Shown here in pieces: positions 16,899 to 23,673 of a stretch of DNA of 25,432 nt (its first letter is position 1; the number at the start of each line of letters is the position of its first letter). Location of the stretch: NCBI GenBank assembly GCA_002441865.1, contig DJNY01000213.1:1-25432 (forward strand). The letters are read 5' to 3'. The stretch is from Lachnospiraceae bacterium UBA6452. GTDB taxonomy: Bacteria; Bacillota; Clostridia; Lachnospirales; Lachnospiraceae. The notes under the pieces were generated by a model. It saw nothing but the letters and a program-made list of their open reading frames with translations, did not search any database and was not told the DNA's origin. A program made the translations under genes and the position numbers.

Positions 16899-17675
16899 CT
16901 AATGTGTCACAAGCAAACTAAAATACCAATTGATAAACGGTTCACCCCACAGCACGGATATAAAGATACCCATTGCCAGATAAGGTCCCATTGCCAGTAC
17001 GTGTCCTTCCCCGGACACCTTCATACGAATAATATGTATGACAGATCCCAAGATACATCCAAGGATCAAAGCCAGAATCGATAACTTCCAGCCGATCAAC
17101 AAACCTGCAGCACGCATCAGCCTGACGTCGCCATACCCGATCGCTCTGCCGCCCGAAACACGGAAAATAATTTCTAAGAAAGTACTGACAGCAAAGAGGC
17201 CAATCACATAGGTCACCCAATCCCCTAAGTGAAATCCCAAGTGAATCAGCCCCAGTGCCAGTATAAACAGATTGATTCCAAACGGAATCTCATAAGTTCT
17301 AAAGTCTATCACGCTCAGTACGATGAGCGCTGAAGTCAATAAACAGTATATAACTGAATCTATACTCCACCCGTTAATGATAAAAATCAGCACATAAAGT
17401 GCACCATTCAGCGATTCAATGATCGGATACTGTGCTGAAATATGTGCCTTGCATTTTCGACATTTACCACCAAGAAACAGATAACTGAAAAGCGGGATCA
17501 GATCAAACCATCGAAGCTGATATCCACAGCTCATGCAGTGGCTTCTCTTTTTCCAAAGGCTTTCCCCTGCGGGAATGCGATAGATGCAGACATTTAAAAA
17601 GCTGCCTATCACAATCCCGTAAAGGAATATGATGATTCCCGGTATTATTTTATCTGTCAATAGTAACGTGGTCAT
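16899..17675 (-). CDS. pilD: Type IV prepilin peptidase and N-methyltransferase (A24 family)
   Basis: This integral membrane aspartyl protease of 258 aa cuts prepilins after the conserved Gly. PilD enzymes also usually methylate the new N-terminus. The two catalytic aspartates are visible: D124 in VLSVIDFRTYEIP and D183 in the GxGD motif (GYGDVRLM). The methylase-type zinc ribbon is intact, with C47, C50, C72 and C75 between the first and second membrane helices, and the NVCIYRIP block precedes it. About seven to eight hydrophobic helices follow. AAAGGAG lies 10 bases before the ATG. It sits directly after the pilin gene and should process all six prepilins in this operon. Length is normal for the bifunctional form. 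Confidence 0.95.
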   Translation of the reverse strand: MTTLLLTDKIIPGIIIFLYGIVIGSFLNVCIYRIPAGESLWKKRSHCMSCGYQLRWFDLIPLFSYLFLGGKCRKCKAHISAQYPIIESLNGALYVLIFIINGWSIDSVIYCLLTSALIVLSVIDFRTYEIPFGINLFILALGLIHLGFHLGDWVTYVIGLFAVSTFLEIIFRVSGGRAIGYGDVRLMRAAGLLIGWKLSILALILGCILGSVIHIIRMKVSGEGHVLAMGPYLAMGIFISVLWGEPFINWYFSLLVTH

Positions 17676-17698
17676 AGGGGAATGTCTCCTTTAAATAT

Positions 17699-17716
17699 TC
17701 CGGATTATTTTCCGGA
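17699..17716 (-). other. Small GC-rich hairpin between pilin and pilD
   Basis: TCCGGA occurs twice around a 6-base AT loop and forms a 6-bp hairpin 28 bases after the pilin stop. No proper U-tract follows (AATATTT), so it may be a weak terminator or an RNA stabiliser that leaves pilin mRNA more abundant than pilD mRNA. Confidence 0.4.
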
Positions 17717-17744
17717 CTTTTCTTTCAGATTCTAAATGCTGTTA

Positions 17745-18197
17745 TTAGTCAGCACCTGCACCAACACAGATACCTGTTGCATTTGCGCCGGAGTTTGTAG
17801 AAGCACCTACATATACAGTGAAGTTACCCTGTGAATCCATGTAAATGTTGATAGTAGATCCGGATTTACCGATCTTGGATTTCAGTTTACCTTCAACGTC
17901 AGAGAAGCTTGCAGCACCTAATGTGCTCAGAACTTCACCGCCCCATGTGCCATCACCTGCTGTTCCTGAAACAGACTGTGCACCAGCTGTTGTTGGAACA
18001 CCTGTCAGGTCAGGATCAGAAGCTGCTGTTGTAACTGCATTGTAAACGCTGTCAAGCAGATCCTTATCTGCAGATACTCTTGATTTTTCTACGTACTTAA
18101 TGTACTGAGGTGCTAATACACCAATTAAGATTGCCATGATAGCAATAACGATAATTAACTCAACGAGTGAGAAACCTTTGTTATTTGTCTTTTTCAT
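17745..18197 (-). CDS. pilA: Type IV pilin, probable major pilin
   Basis: This prepilin of 150 aa has an 8-residue leader (MKKTNNKG), then FSLVELIIVIAIMAILIGVL: cleavage after Gly8, Glu5, hydrophobic alpha-1 helix, then the amphipathic QYIKYVEKSRVSADKDLLDS. The head is small, rich in Gly, Ser, Thr and Ala, and ends in FTVYVGASTNSGANATG followed by ICVGAGAD. It lacks the Cys pair of a classical disulfide loop, as in many Gram-positive pilins. GGAGAGG precedes the ATG. The 80-base gap in front holds a possible private promoter and hairpin, and a small hairpin follows; with the simple head these suggest it is the abundant subunit. It is a close paralog of the pilin encoded just upstream, nearly identical over the first 50 residues. 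Confidence 0.88.
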   Translation of the reverse strand: MKKTNNKGFSLVELIIVIAIMAILIGVLAPQYIKYVEKSRVSADKDLLDSVYNAVTTAASDPDLTGVPTTAGAQSVSGTAGDGTWGGEVLSTLGAASFSDVEGKLKSKIGKSGSTINIYMDSQGNFTVYVGASTNSGANATGICVGAGAD

Positions 18198-18230
18198 TTT
18201 TAACCTCTCCTTTTGACTTATTAAAAATTT

Positions 18231-18259
18231 ATTTTAAAAGCTCTGTCCCCTATTAACAA
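18231..18259 (-). promoter_or_regulatory. Possible internal promoter for the major pilin
   Basis: On the minus strand, TTGTTA (18254-18259), 17 bases, then TAAAAT (18231-18236) in the 80-base gap between the two pilin genes. The -10 matches 5 of 6 and the -35 matches 4 of 6. A start near 18224 would give the downstream pilin its own short transcript. The region is AT-rich, so chance matches are likely. Confidence 0.35.
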
Positions 18260-18270
18260 AGCATTTAAAA
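18232..18270 (-). other. Hairpin in the gap between the two pilin genes
   Basis: On the minus strand TTTTAAA-T-GCTTTG pairs with CAGAGC-T-TTTAAAA with one T:T mismatch and one wobble, around an 11-base loop. It starts 8 bases after the stop of the first pilin. There is no clean U-tract, so partial attenuation, processing or mRNA protection are all possible. It overlaps the candidate promoter. Confidence 0.45.
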
Positions 18271-18277
18271 TCATACC

Positions 18278-18745
18278 TCAATCAGCCTGAACCCCCACGA
18301 CAATTCCTGTCGCGTTCCGGTTAGCATTTGTTTTTGCCCCCACATAAACTGTAAAGCAATTTTTGCTATCCACTTCAATTATGATATTTCTGTTTCCCAT
18401 ATCTGCTCTTGTGGCAACTTTCGATTTCAATTTGCTCTCTATGCCATTTTGAAAATCAGTCACACCCAGAAGCTCCAACACTCTTTGGCTCCATCCGGGA
18501 TAACTGCCGGATGTATCGACTGCAATGTTTGTTGCTCCTGCCCTCGGCAGATCGGTTATATCATCATCTGCCGATGCAGTTGAACACGCCTGGAACACCG
18601 AATCCAGTAAATCTTTATCTGCAGTCACTTTGGATTTCTCCACATATTTCAGATACTGCGGTGCCAGAACACCTATCAGAACCGCCATGATTGCTATTAC
18701 AATAATCAGCTCTACCAATGAAAATCCCCTGTTTTTCTTTTTCAT
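18278..18745 (-). CDS. Type IV pilin paralog (second or minor major-type pilin)
   Basis: This prepilin of 155 aa has a 7-residue leader (MKKKNRG), then FSLVELIIVIAIMAVLIGVL with cleavage after Gly7 and Glu5. The first 50 residues almost repeat those of the next pilin (QYLKYVEKSKVTADKDLLDS), and the C-terminus keeps the FTVYVGAKTNANRNATG pattern. The middle differs: it has more charged residues and a longer loop (DDDITDLPRAGATNI region). An in-frame ATG at 18814 would add 23 residues overlapping pilC; I chose 18745 because it gives a normal leader and has GGGGG just upstream. It is 13 bases after pilC. Likely roles are an alternative major pilin or a priming subunit; the sequence does not decide. 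Confidence 0.85.
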   Translation of the reverse strand: MKKKNRGFSLVELIIVIAIMAVLIGVLAPQYLKYVEKSKVTADKDLLDSVFQACSTASADDDITDLPRAGATNIAVDTSGSYPGWSQRVLELLGVTDFQNGIESKLKSKVATRADMGNRNIIIEVDSKNCFTVYVGAKTNANRNATGIVVGVQAD

Positions 18746-18758
18746 TTTTCCCCCAATT

Positions 18759-19979
18759 TTATAAGCTGTCAAGTCCTGAATACATAGCTGCCATAGGAGC
18801 CATAACCGCACCAATGATCACACCGCAGACACCAGCCAGCATAATGATCATCAACGGTTCCAGTGCTGCCATCAAGGACTGTGTTGCCACTTCTACTTCT
18901 TCTTCATAATAATCAGCCAATGTATCCAGCATATTTTCAATATTACCGGTTTCTTCGCCGATTCTTACCATATGATATACCATCGGTGGAAACAGTCCTG
19001 ATTTTTCAATCGGCTGGGAAAGCGGAACACCCTGGATAACATCTGCTCTCGCATCACGCATCGCCATTGTATAGAACTTATTACCCATTGTCTCCGCCAC
19101 AATTTCAACTGCATCCGGCATGGAAATACCGGCTGCCAGCATTGTCGATAAGTTACGCGCAAATTTTGCTGCATTCTGTTTCACTGTCAGATCTGCCAGC
19201 ATCGGGATCTTAATTGCCGCCTTTGCAAATAATGTTTCACCTGTTTCTGTTCGTTTGAACCATCTGATAAAGAAGACGATTGCAAGGATAACAGCCACAA
19301 CGATATACCACCTTGCCTGCATAAACTCTGATGCAGCCACAACTGCCAGCGTGATCTTTGGCATATCAATATCCATATCCGCAAACATAGTCATAAACGT
19401 TGGTACAACGAATGTCAGCATAACAATGACAACGACTACCGCTACGACCAATACCATGATCGGATAGATCATTGTCTTTTTAATAAGACCCTGGATCTTG
19501 GCAGATTTTTCAAACTGTACCGCCATACGCTCAAATGCGACATCCAGACTACCGGAAGCCTCACCGGCGCTGACCATGTGGATCAGCAGTTTCGGAAATA
19601 CATCAGGTCTCTTTGCCATGGAGCTTGCAAGAGATTCACCTTTCTGTACACCAAGATATACTTCCTGCAAACCATCTTTTAAAGTTGGATTTTCTGTCTG
19701 TTCTGTCAGCATTCGCATAGATTCCAGAATCGTTACACCGGCTCTGTGCATACTTACGAACTGGCGGCAGAAGATACTCATATCTCTCGTTGCAACTTTT
19801 TTCTTAAACAAAGATCCCATGTTGATATCTTTATCAAGCAATGTCTGTTCTTTGATCTCAGTAGGTATCTTTCCTTCTTTTTTCAGCTGCTCTGCAGCTT
19901 TCTGTTCGTTTTCTGCTTCAATTGAGCCATTGATGGATTTACCGTTTTTATCAACAGCAGAATATTTATAAGTTGTCAC
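18759..19979 (-). CDS. pilC: PilC, inner-membrane platform protein of the pilus (GspF family)
   Basis: This polytopic membrane protein of 406 aa couples the assembly ATPase to pilin extraction. Two repeated T2SSF domains are visible: FCRQFVSMHRAGVTILESMR to about residue 185 and FARNLSTMLAAGISMPDAVE to about 390, each with the usual Gly and Pro positions and a GExSG or GEETG motif. Membrane helices lie near residues 165-190, 210-230 and 372-400. The N-terminus (TTYKYSAVDKNGKSINGSIEA) is the typical PilC/GspF start. Two GTG starts exist, at 19985 and 19979. I chose 19979 because AGGAGG lies 8 bases before it but only two bases before the other. It is 47 bases after pilB and 13 bases before the first pilin. 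Confidence 0.95.
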   Translation of the reverse strand: MTTYKYSAVDKNGKSINGSIEAENEQKAAEQLKKEGKIPTEIKEQTLLDKDINMGSLFKKKVATRDMSIFCRQFVSMHRAGVTILESMRMLTEQTENPTLKDGLQEVYLGVQKGESLASSMAKRPDVFPKLLIHMVSAGEASGSLDVAFERMAVQFEKSAKIQGLIKKTMIYPIMVLVVAVVVVIVMLTFVVPTFMTMFADMDIDMPKITLAVVAASEFMQARWYIVVAVILAIVFFIRWFKRTETGETLFAKAAIKIPMLADLTVKQNAAKFARNLSTMLAAGISMPDAVEIVAETMGNKFYTMAMRDARADVIQGVPLSQPIEKSGLFPPMVYHMVRIGEETGNIENMLDTLADYYEEEVEVATQSLMAALEPLMIIMLAGVCGVIIGAVMAPMAAMYSGLDSL

Positions 19980-20026
19980 CTGCACACCCTCCTAGGTTTC
20001 TTTCTCTTCTATCTTTTCTGTATCCC

Positions 20027-21724
20027 TTAGCTTTCAAAGGAAACTTTTACCATTTCGCTTACCGATGTAATACCCTGCAGCACATATCTTGTTGCACTCA
20101 TACGAAGTGTGCTCATGCCATTCTGAAGCGCCACTTCCTTAATCGCATCCGCATCGCCGCCTTTTGCAATGCATCTCTTTACATCATTATTCACTTCCAT
20201 GATCTCGTATACACCGATTCGGCCCCGGTATCCACTGTTATCACAGTTTGGGCATCCGACCGGCTCGTAGATCTCCACTTCCTGTCCTTCCATGCCAAGG
20301 ATCTCAAGCTCATCTTCATTTGCCAGCCGTTTCTGTTTGCATCTCGGACATAAACGTCGTACCAGACGCTGTGCGATAATACCTACAACCGAATCCGCGA
20401 TCAGATAAGATTCAATTCCCATATCTTCCAGACGGGAAACCGTACTTGCCGCCGAGTTCGTATGCAGTGTGCTGACAACCAGATGACCTGTGATAGACGC
20501 CTGCACCGCAATACTTGCTGTCTCGCCGTCTCGGATTTCTCCGATCATGATAATATCCGGATCCTGACGCAGGATAGAACGAAGTGCGCTTGCAAAGGTA
20601 AGTCCCGCCTTTACATTTGTCTGTACCTGATTGATGCCTGCCACGTTTGCTTCGACAGGATCTTCGACTGTGATGATATTAACTGCTTCTGTATTTAATT
20701 CACTCAATGCTGTATAAAGTGTTGTTGATTTACCACTACCTGTAGGTCCTGTAACAAGGATGATGCCATGCGGATTCTTCAGGATATGTGTAAATACTTT
20801 TCTCTCGCTGTCGCTGAAACCAAGCTCTGAAATATCTCGTGTCAGGTTACCTTTGTTGGTAATACGCATAACTGTCTTTTCGCCGTATACCGTCGGAAGG
20901 ATAGATACACGGATATCGTACTCTCTGTTATCAACAAATGTTGTGATACGGCCATCCTGTGGTTTTCTCTTTTCGGAGATATCCATTCCGCCGATAACCT
21001 TTAATCTGGCTACGATTGCAGGTAACAGCTTTATATTATATGTAATACGTTCGAATAATGCGCCATCAATCCGGTAACGGATCCGGACTTTCTTTTCCAG
21101 TGCTTCGATATGGATATCGGAAGCTCTCTGCCGGACTGCCTGTTCAAGCATGTTGTTGACCAGCTGTACGATCGGGGAATTGTTAACATCCTCATTGATC
21201 ATACGATCCATTTCATCTTCCTGGAACAGATCGGCTCTTTCCTGCTCATAATCATTTGCGGCCTTGATCGCTTCGGCGTTTCCGTAATATTTATCGATCG
21301 CCAGCATGATCTCACGCGGCGTCGCAACAGCCGGCTGGATCATCCGGTTACTGATCATCGAAAGATCATCGATCGCCAGCATATCCATCGGATCGGACAT
21401 TGCCATGCAGATCACATTCACATTGCGGTCGTCGTACCGGTAAGGGATGGCTGAATATTTCTTCAATATATCCACATCAAACATGGAAATCAGATCATCC
21501 GGGATACGGCTCTGCAGATCGGCTCTTTCATATCCAAGCTGATGGCACAGGGCATTTGCCATTGTTTCATCTGTTACATATCCATCATTTACAAGGATTT
21601 CACCAAGCCGCTTTTTATTCTCCCTCTGCTTGGCAAGTGCTTCATCAAGCTGTTCCTGTGAAATGATACCTTCGTTAATAAGAATATCACCGATTCTTAT
21701 CTTTCTTCTTCCTGATAACCCCAT
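20027..21724 (-). CDS. pilB: PilB, pilus assembly ATPase with N-terminal MshEN c-di-GMP-binding-type domain
   Basis: This GspE/PilB-family hexameric ATPase of 565 aa powers pilus extension. The N-terminus holds two tandem MshEN motifs, R10-IGDILINEG and R39-LGEILVNDG, each followed by a conserved helix; in MshE and related ATPases such motifs bind cyclic di-GMP. The ATPase part has Walker A GPTGSGKST (326-334, Lys332), the Asp box TVEDPVE (352-358), Walker B DIIMIGEIRD (390-399) and the His box through LHTN (414-423). A zinc site is given by C459, C462, C491 and C494, as expected for assembly rather than retraction ATPases. AAAGGA precedes the ATG by 8 bases. It is the first gene of the operon, behind the promoter at 21812-21840. 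Confidence 0.96.
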   Translation of the reverse strand: MGLSGRRKIRIGDILINEGIISQEQLDEALAKQRENKKRLGEILVNDGYVTDETMANALCHQLGYERADLQSRIPDDLISMFDVDILKKYSAIPYRYDDRNVNVICMAMSDPMDMLAIDDLSMISNRMIQPAVATPREIMLAIDKYYGNAEAIKAANDYEQERADLFQEDEMDRMINEDVNNSPIVQLVNNMLEQAVRQRASDIHIEALEKKVRIRYRIDGALFERITYNIKLLPAIVARLKVIGGMDISEKRKPQDGRITTFVDNREYDIRVSILPTVYGEKTVMRITNKGNLTRDISELGFSDSERKVFTHILKNPHGIILVTGPTGSGKSTTLYTALSELNTEAVNIITVEDPVEANVAGINQVQTNVKAGLTFASALRSILRQDPDIIMIGEIRDGETASIAVQASITGHLVVSTLHTNSAASTVSRLEDMGIESYLIADSVVGIIAQRLVRRLCPRCKQKRLANEDELEILGMEGQEVEIYEPVGCPNCDNSGYRGRIGVYEIMEVNNDVKRCIAKGGDADAIKEVALQNGMSTLRMSATRYVLQGITSVSEMVKVSFES

Positions 21725-21756
21725 CTTACTGTCCTTTCATACTACTTCCTACTTTT

Positions 21757-21803
21757 TAAAATTCGGTCATTACGGGCATAACAAACCCAAAGTATGAATT
21801 TTA
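21757..21803 (-). promoter_or_regulatory. Structured 5' leader of the pilus operon mRNA
   Basis: TAAAATTC and its exact complement GAATTTTA (8 bp) enclose 31 bases that can themselves form a GGG/CCC hairpin (minus-strand reading). The predicted transcription start lies only a few bases before the outer stem, so the mRNA would begin with this fold. About 30 bases separate it from the PilB ATG. I do not recognise a known riboswitch class. Confidence 0.4.
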
Positions 21804-21811
21804 TGTAAATC

Positions 21812-21840
21812 ATTTTAACATTTTCTTAAGATTGTGTAAA
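21812..21840 (-). promoter_or_regulatory. Sigma-A-type promoter of the pilus operon
   Basis: On the minus strand, TTTACA (21835-21840), a 17-base spacer and TAAAAT (21812-21817), preceded by TG one base upstream (extended -10). Both hexamers match 5 of 6. Transcription would start near 21805, leaving a leader of about 80 bases before pilB. It is the best promoter in the 294-base gap and the probable source of the whole twelve-gene transcript. Confidence 0.7.
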
Positions 21841-21846
21841 GGCGAT

Positions 21847-21885
21847 TACAACCTTTTGTACCTAAATAAGTACACAAAAATTGTA
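21847..21885 (-). other. Imperfect dyad just upstream of the pilus promoter
   Basis: TACAA...TTGTA outer arms and TGTAC/GTACA inner arms form an imperfect 39-base dyad whose inner edge is 6 bases from the -35. As RNA it could make about 15 pairs with G:U wobbles and one bulge. Its place suggests an activator or repressor site rather than a terminator. A second, overlapping dyad pairs CCTAAATAA with TTATTTTAGG. Confidence 0.4.
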
Positions 21886-21958
21886 TGTTATTTTAGGCAC
21901 TTTTACTATTTTCAATCGTTTTCGTATTTATTTTTTTGATATATTTGCAAAAGAAAGA

Positions 21959-21971
21959 TGGTCGCCGACCA
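21959..21971 (-). terminator. Probable terminator of the sugar-cassette operon
   Basis: TGGTC-GGC-GACCA forms a short GC-rich hairpin followed on the minus strand by TCTTTCTTTTGC. It lies about 50 bases after the stop of the last flippase-like gene and before the pilus promoter. The stem is short (5 bp), so strength is uncertain. Confidence 0.5.
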
Positions 21972-22008
21972 ACCGTCTTACACTTTTTACCCACTTTTGC
22001 AGACGGTT
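21971..22008 (-). other. 8-bp inverted repeat enclosing an AAAAGTG direct repeat
   Basis: AACCGTCT and AGACGGTT (perfect, 8 bp) flank 22 bases that contain AAAAGTGGGT followed by AAAAAGTGTA on the minus strand. It sits between the last flippase-like gene and the short terminator hairpin and could be part of the terminator or a protein-binding site. I see no gene in it. Confidence 0.4.
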
Positions 22009-22018
22009 TCCCACCTGC

Positions 22019-22369
22019 TCATGCAAATGCATATATGGTCACTCCTGCTATAATGCAGATCAAAGCTATTCCCTTTCTATAGTTCAATTTTTCCCCAAAC
22101 AGCATCACTCCGAACAGCGTTATATACAAATACCCCGTTGTTTCCAGCATCTGTCCCAGAGATAACGAAATTCCTTTGTAAGCCAGAAGAGATAAAAAAG
22201 CAGCGATAAAAAACAGCATATACGCAACGATGACTCTGGCATTCATATATTCTCCCCATACAGAAGCATGTGGCCGCAGTGCCGCTTTTTTTAACAGCAC
22301 CTGCGAAACAGAGCTGATCAGCACTCCCAGCAGAAGAACACATACATACATTATCACAGTACCGCTCAT
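22019..22369 (-). CDS. Small four-helix SMR/EamA-type protein, ArnF-like flippase subunit
   Basis: This 116-aa protein is almost entirely hydrophobic, with four predicted helices: VIMYVCVLLLGVLISSVSQVL, VIVAYMLFFIAAFLSLLAY, LYITLFGVMLFG and IALICIIAGVTIYAFA. The LISSVSQVLLKKAA segment and the GQMLETTGYLYITLFG stretch, followed by FGEKL, follow the SMR/EamA half-transporter pattern. Its start overlaps the stop of the preceding gene by 4 bases (ATGA), so the two proteins are probably made together as a heterodimer, as ArnE and ArnF are. In that case they would flip an undecaprenyl-phosphate-linked amino sugar. A drug or metabolite exporter of the SMR family is the alternative, but the adjacent ArnC-like transferase and aminotransferase favour the glycolipid role. 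Confidence 0.65.
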   Translation of the reverse strand: MSGTVIMYVCVLLLGVLISSVSQVLLKKAALRPHASVWGEYMNARVIVAYMLFFIAAFLSLLAYKGISLSLGQMLETTGYLYITLFGVMLFGEKLNYRKGIALICIIAGVTIYAFA

Positions 22370-22734
22370 CTCCTTCCATCGCTGTCAGCATAGGCATATA
22401 AAACCACGCCAAAAACAACCAGCGCCGCGCCTATTATATGTCTGCTATTTATCTTTTCATGAAATAACAAACTTCCCCAGACGATTCCCCAGACAACCGT
22501 GATCGCTTTATTTGCAAATGCAGTTGTAAGCGGCAGTTTTTTTAAAATCTGCTGCCAGCCAAGCGCATACAATCCAAGGAACAAAATACAACTGCCGTAC
22601 AGTATAAAAAACTTTGTGCTAAAAAGCGGTACAGCCGCCGCTTTTTTACTGCAGACAGCACTGATCGAATATAGCAGTAAAATAATATGCAGCTTAATAT
22701 ATATACTTTTTCTGCTTTTCTTTTTTTCATTCAT
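22366..22734 (-). CDS. Small four-helix SMR/EamA-type protein, ArnE-like flippase subunit
   Basis: This 122-aa protein has a basic N-terminus (MNEKKKSRKS) and four hydrophobic helices. The third and fourth (TTAFANKAITVVWGIVWGSLLF, then HEKINSRHIIGAALVVFGVVLYAYA) match the second half of the EamA/SMR pattern, including the FHEKI turn. The start overlaps the glycosyltransferase stop by 8 bases, and the end overlaps the next gene by 4, so the three genes are translationally linked. No strong ribosome binding site is seen; translation may depend on coupling. By analogy to ArnE it would be half of a polyprenyl-phosphate-sugar flippase. This is inferred from size, pairing and neighbours, since SMR proteins of different function look alike. 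Confidence 0.65.
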   Translation of the reverse strand: MNEKKKSRKSIYIKLHIILLLYSISAVCSKKAAAVPLFSTKFFILYGSCILFLGLYALGWQQILKKLPLTTAFANKAITVVWGIVWGSLLFHEKINSRHIIGAALVVFGVVLYAYADSDGRR

Positions 22735-23671
22735 GTGATTGTTCTTTATCTCCTATGATATCTCTGATCACATACTGTGGTGCACGATTAATGCAAATAT
22801 AAATACGTCCGATGTATTCTCCGATAATACCCAGAACCAGCAAAATGATTCCGCCGATGATCAGAAGCAATGAGATCGTAGAACTCCATCCCAGCAATAT
22901 TGCCTGTGGATGAAGCAGCTTACGTATGATCAGATACAACGCATATGCAAAGCCCAATGCAGCAAGCAGGCAGCCTGTACAGGATGCAAGACGTAACGGT
23001 TTTACAGAGAAAGCCGTAAAACCATTAAACCATAAAGCAAGCAGTTTTTTAAAAGAATACCCGGACTCTCCTTCCAGTCTCGCTCTGTGTTTTACCGGAA
23101 CATTTGTAATATTTTTTGTTGCCCGCAGCACCAGGCCGATCACATAAGGATAGGAGTGCTCATATTCCAGCATATTATCCACAATAAATCTTCTGGCCGC
23201 AAAATAGCTGGATATGTACAAATCTTTCGGCTTATCCAGCATATATTCCGTCATAAACTTATTGATCCTGCTTCCAAAATTTCTGAAAGCAGAATGTTGT
23301 TTGTTCTCATACTCTGCGTAAACAACATCATATCCATTCTCTATCTGTTCCAGAAGTTTTCCCACTTCATTTGCCGGAGTCTGTCCATCATCATCCAGGC
23401 AGACCACTATATCACCTGTAATATAATGAAAGCCTGCCATTAAAGCTGCATGTTGTCCGAAATTTTTTGCCAGACTGATCCCAGTTCTGTTTTTTTTCTG
23501 CTGACATAATTCTCGTATCACAGCAAATGTATCATCCGGTGAATAATCATTCACCATAATGATCTCATACGTATATTGCTGCATAGAAGCCATAGTTGTA
23601 TCTATTTCCTCTACTACTGCCGGAAGTGTTTTTGATGATGCGTAGCAGGGTATTACAAATGAAACTTTCAT
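22727..23671 (-). CDS. GT2 polyprenyl-phosphate glycosyltransferase, ArnC/GtrB-like
   Basis: This protein of 314 aa has a GT-A domain at the N-terminus (VSFVIPCY, then EIIMVNDYSPDDT), a donor- and metal-binding LDDDGQTP at 92-98, and the NFGQHAALMAGF block near 70-81 characteristic of the dolichyl/undecaprenyl-phosphate transferases. After GESGYSFKKL come two membrane helices (about 226-250 and 260-290) ending in GEYIGRIY, as in ArnC and GtrB. Such enzymes move a sugar from a nucleotide to undecaprenyl phosphate on the cytoplasmic face. Next to a WecE-type aminotransferase, a GNAT and an ArnE/ArnF-like pair, the likely donor is a dTDP-4-amido-4,6-dideoxyhexose. It begins 2 bases after the GNAT stop; AAGGAG lies inside the end of that gene. 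Confidence 0.85.
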   Translation of the reverse strand: MKVSFVIPCYASSKTLPAVVEEIDTTMASMQQYTYEIIMVNDYSPDDTFAVIRELCQQKKNRTGISLAKNFGQHAALMAGFHYITGDIVVCLDDDGQTPANEVGKLLEQIENGYDVVYAEYENKQHSAFRNFGSRINKFMTEYMLDKPKDLYISSYFAARRFIVDNMLEYEHSYPYVIGLVLRATKNITNVPVKHRARLEGESGYSFKKLLALWFNGFTAFSVKPLRLASCTGCLLAALGFAYALYLIIRKLLHPQAILLGWSSTISLLLIIGGIILLVLGIIGEYIGRIYICINRAPQYVIRDIIGDKEQSHE

Positions 23672-23673
23672 GA

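Noticed and set aside
21725..21811. c-di-GMP riboswitch before pilB
   Set aside because: Such switches occur before clostridial pilus genes, so I looked for the conserved GEMM-I and GEMM-II blocks in the leader. None is visible, and the leader of about 80 bases forms a different, simpler fold.
21979..22000. MraZ-type operator (AAAGTGG repeats)
   Set aside because: Two AAAGTG-like units are present, but there is no mraZ or division gene next to them and only one unit has the full GTGGG core.
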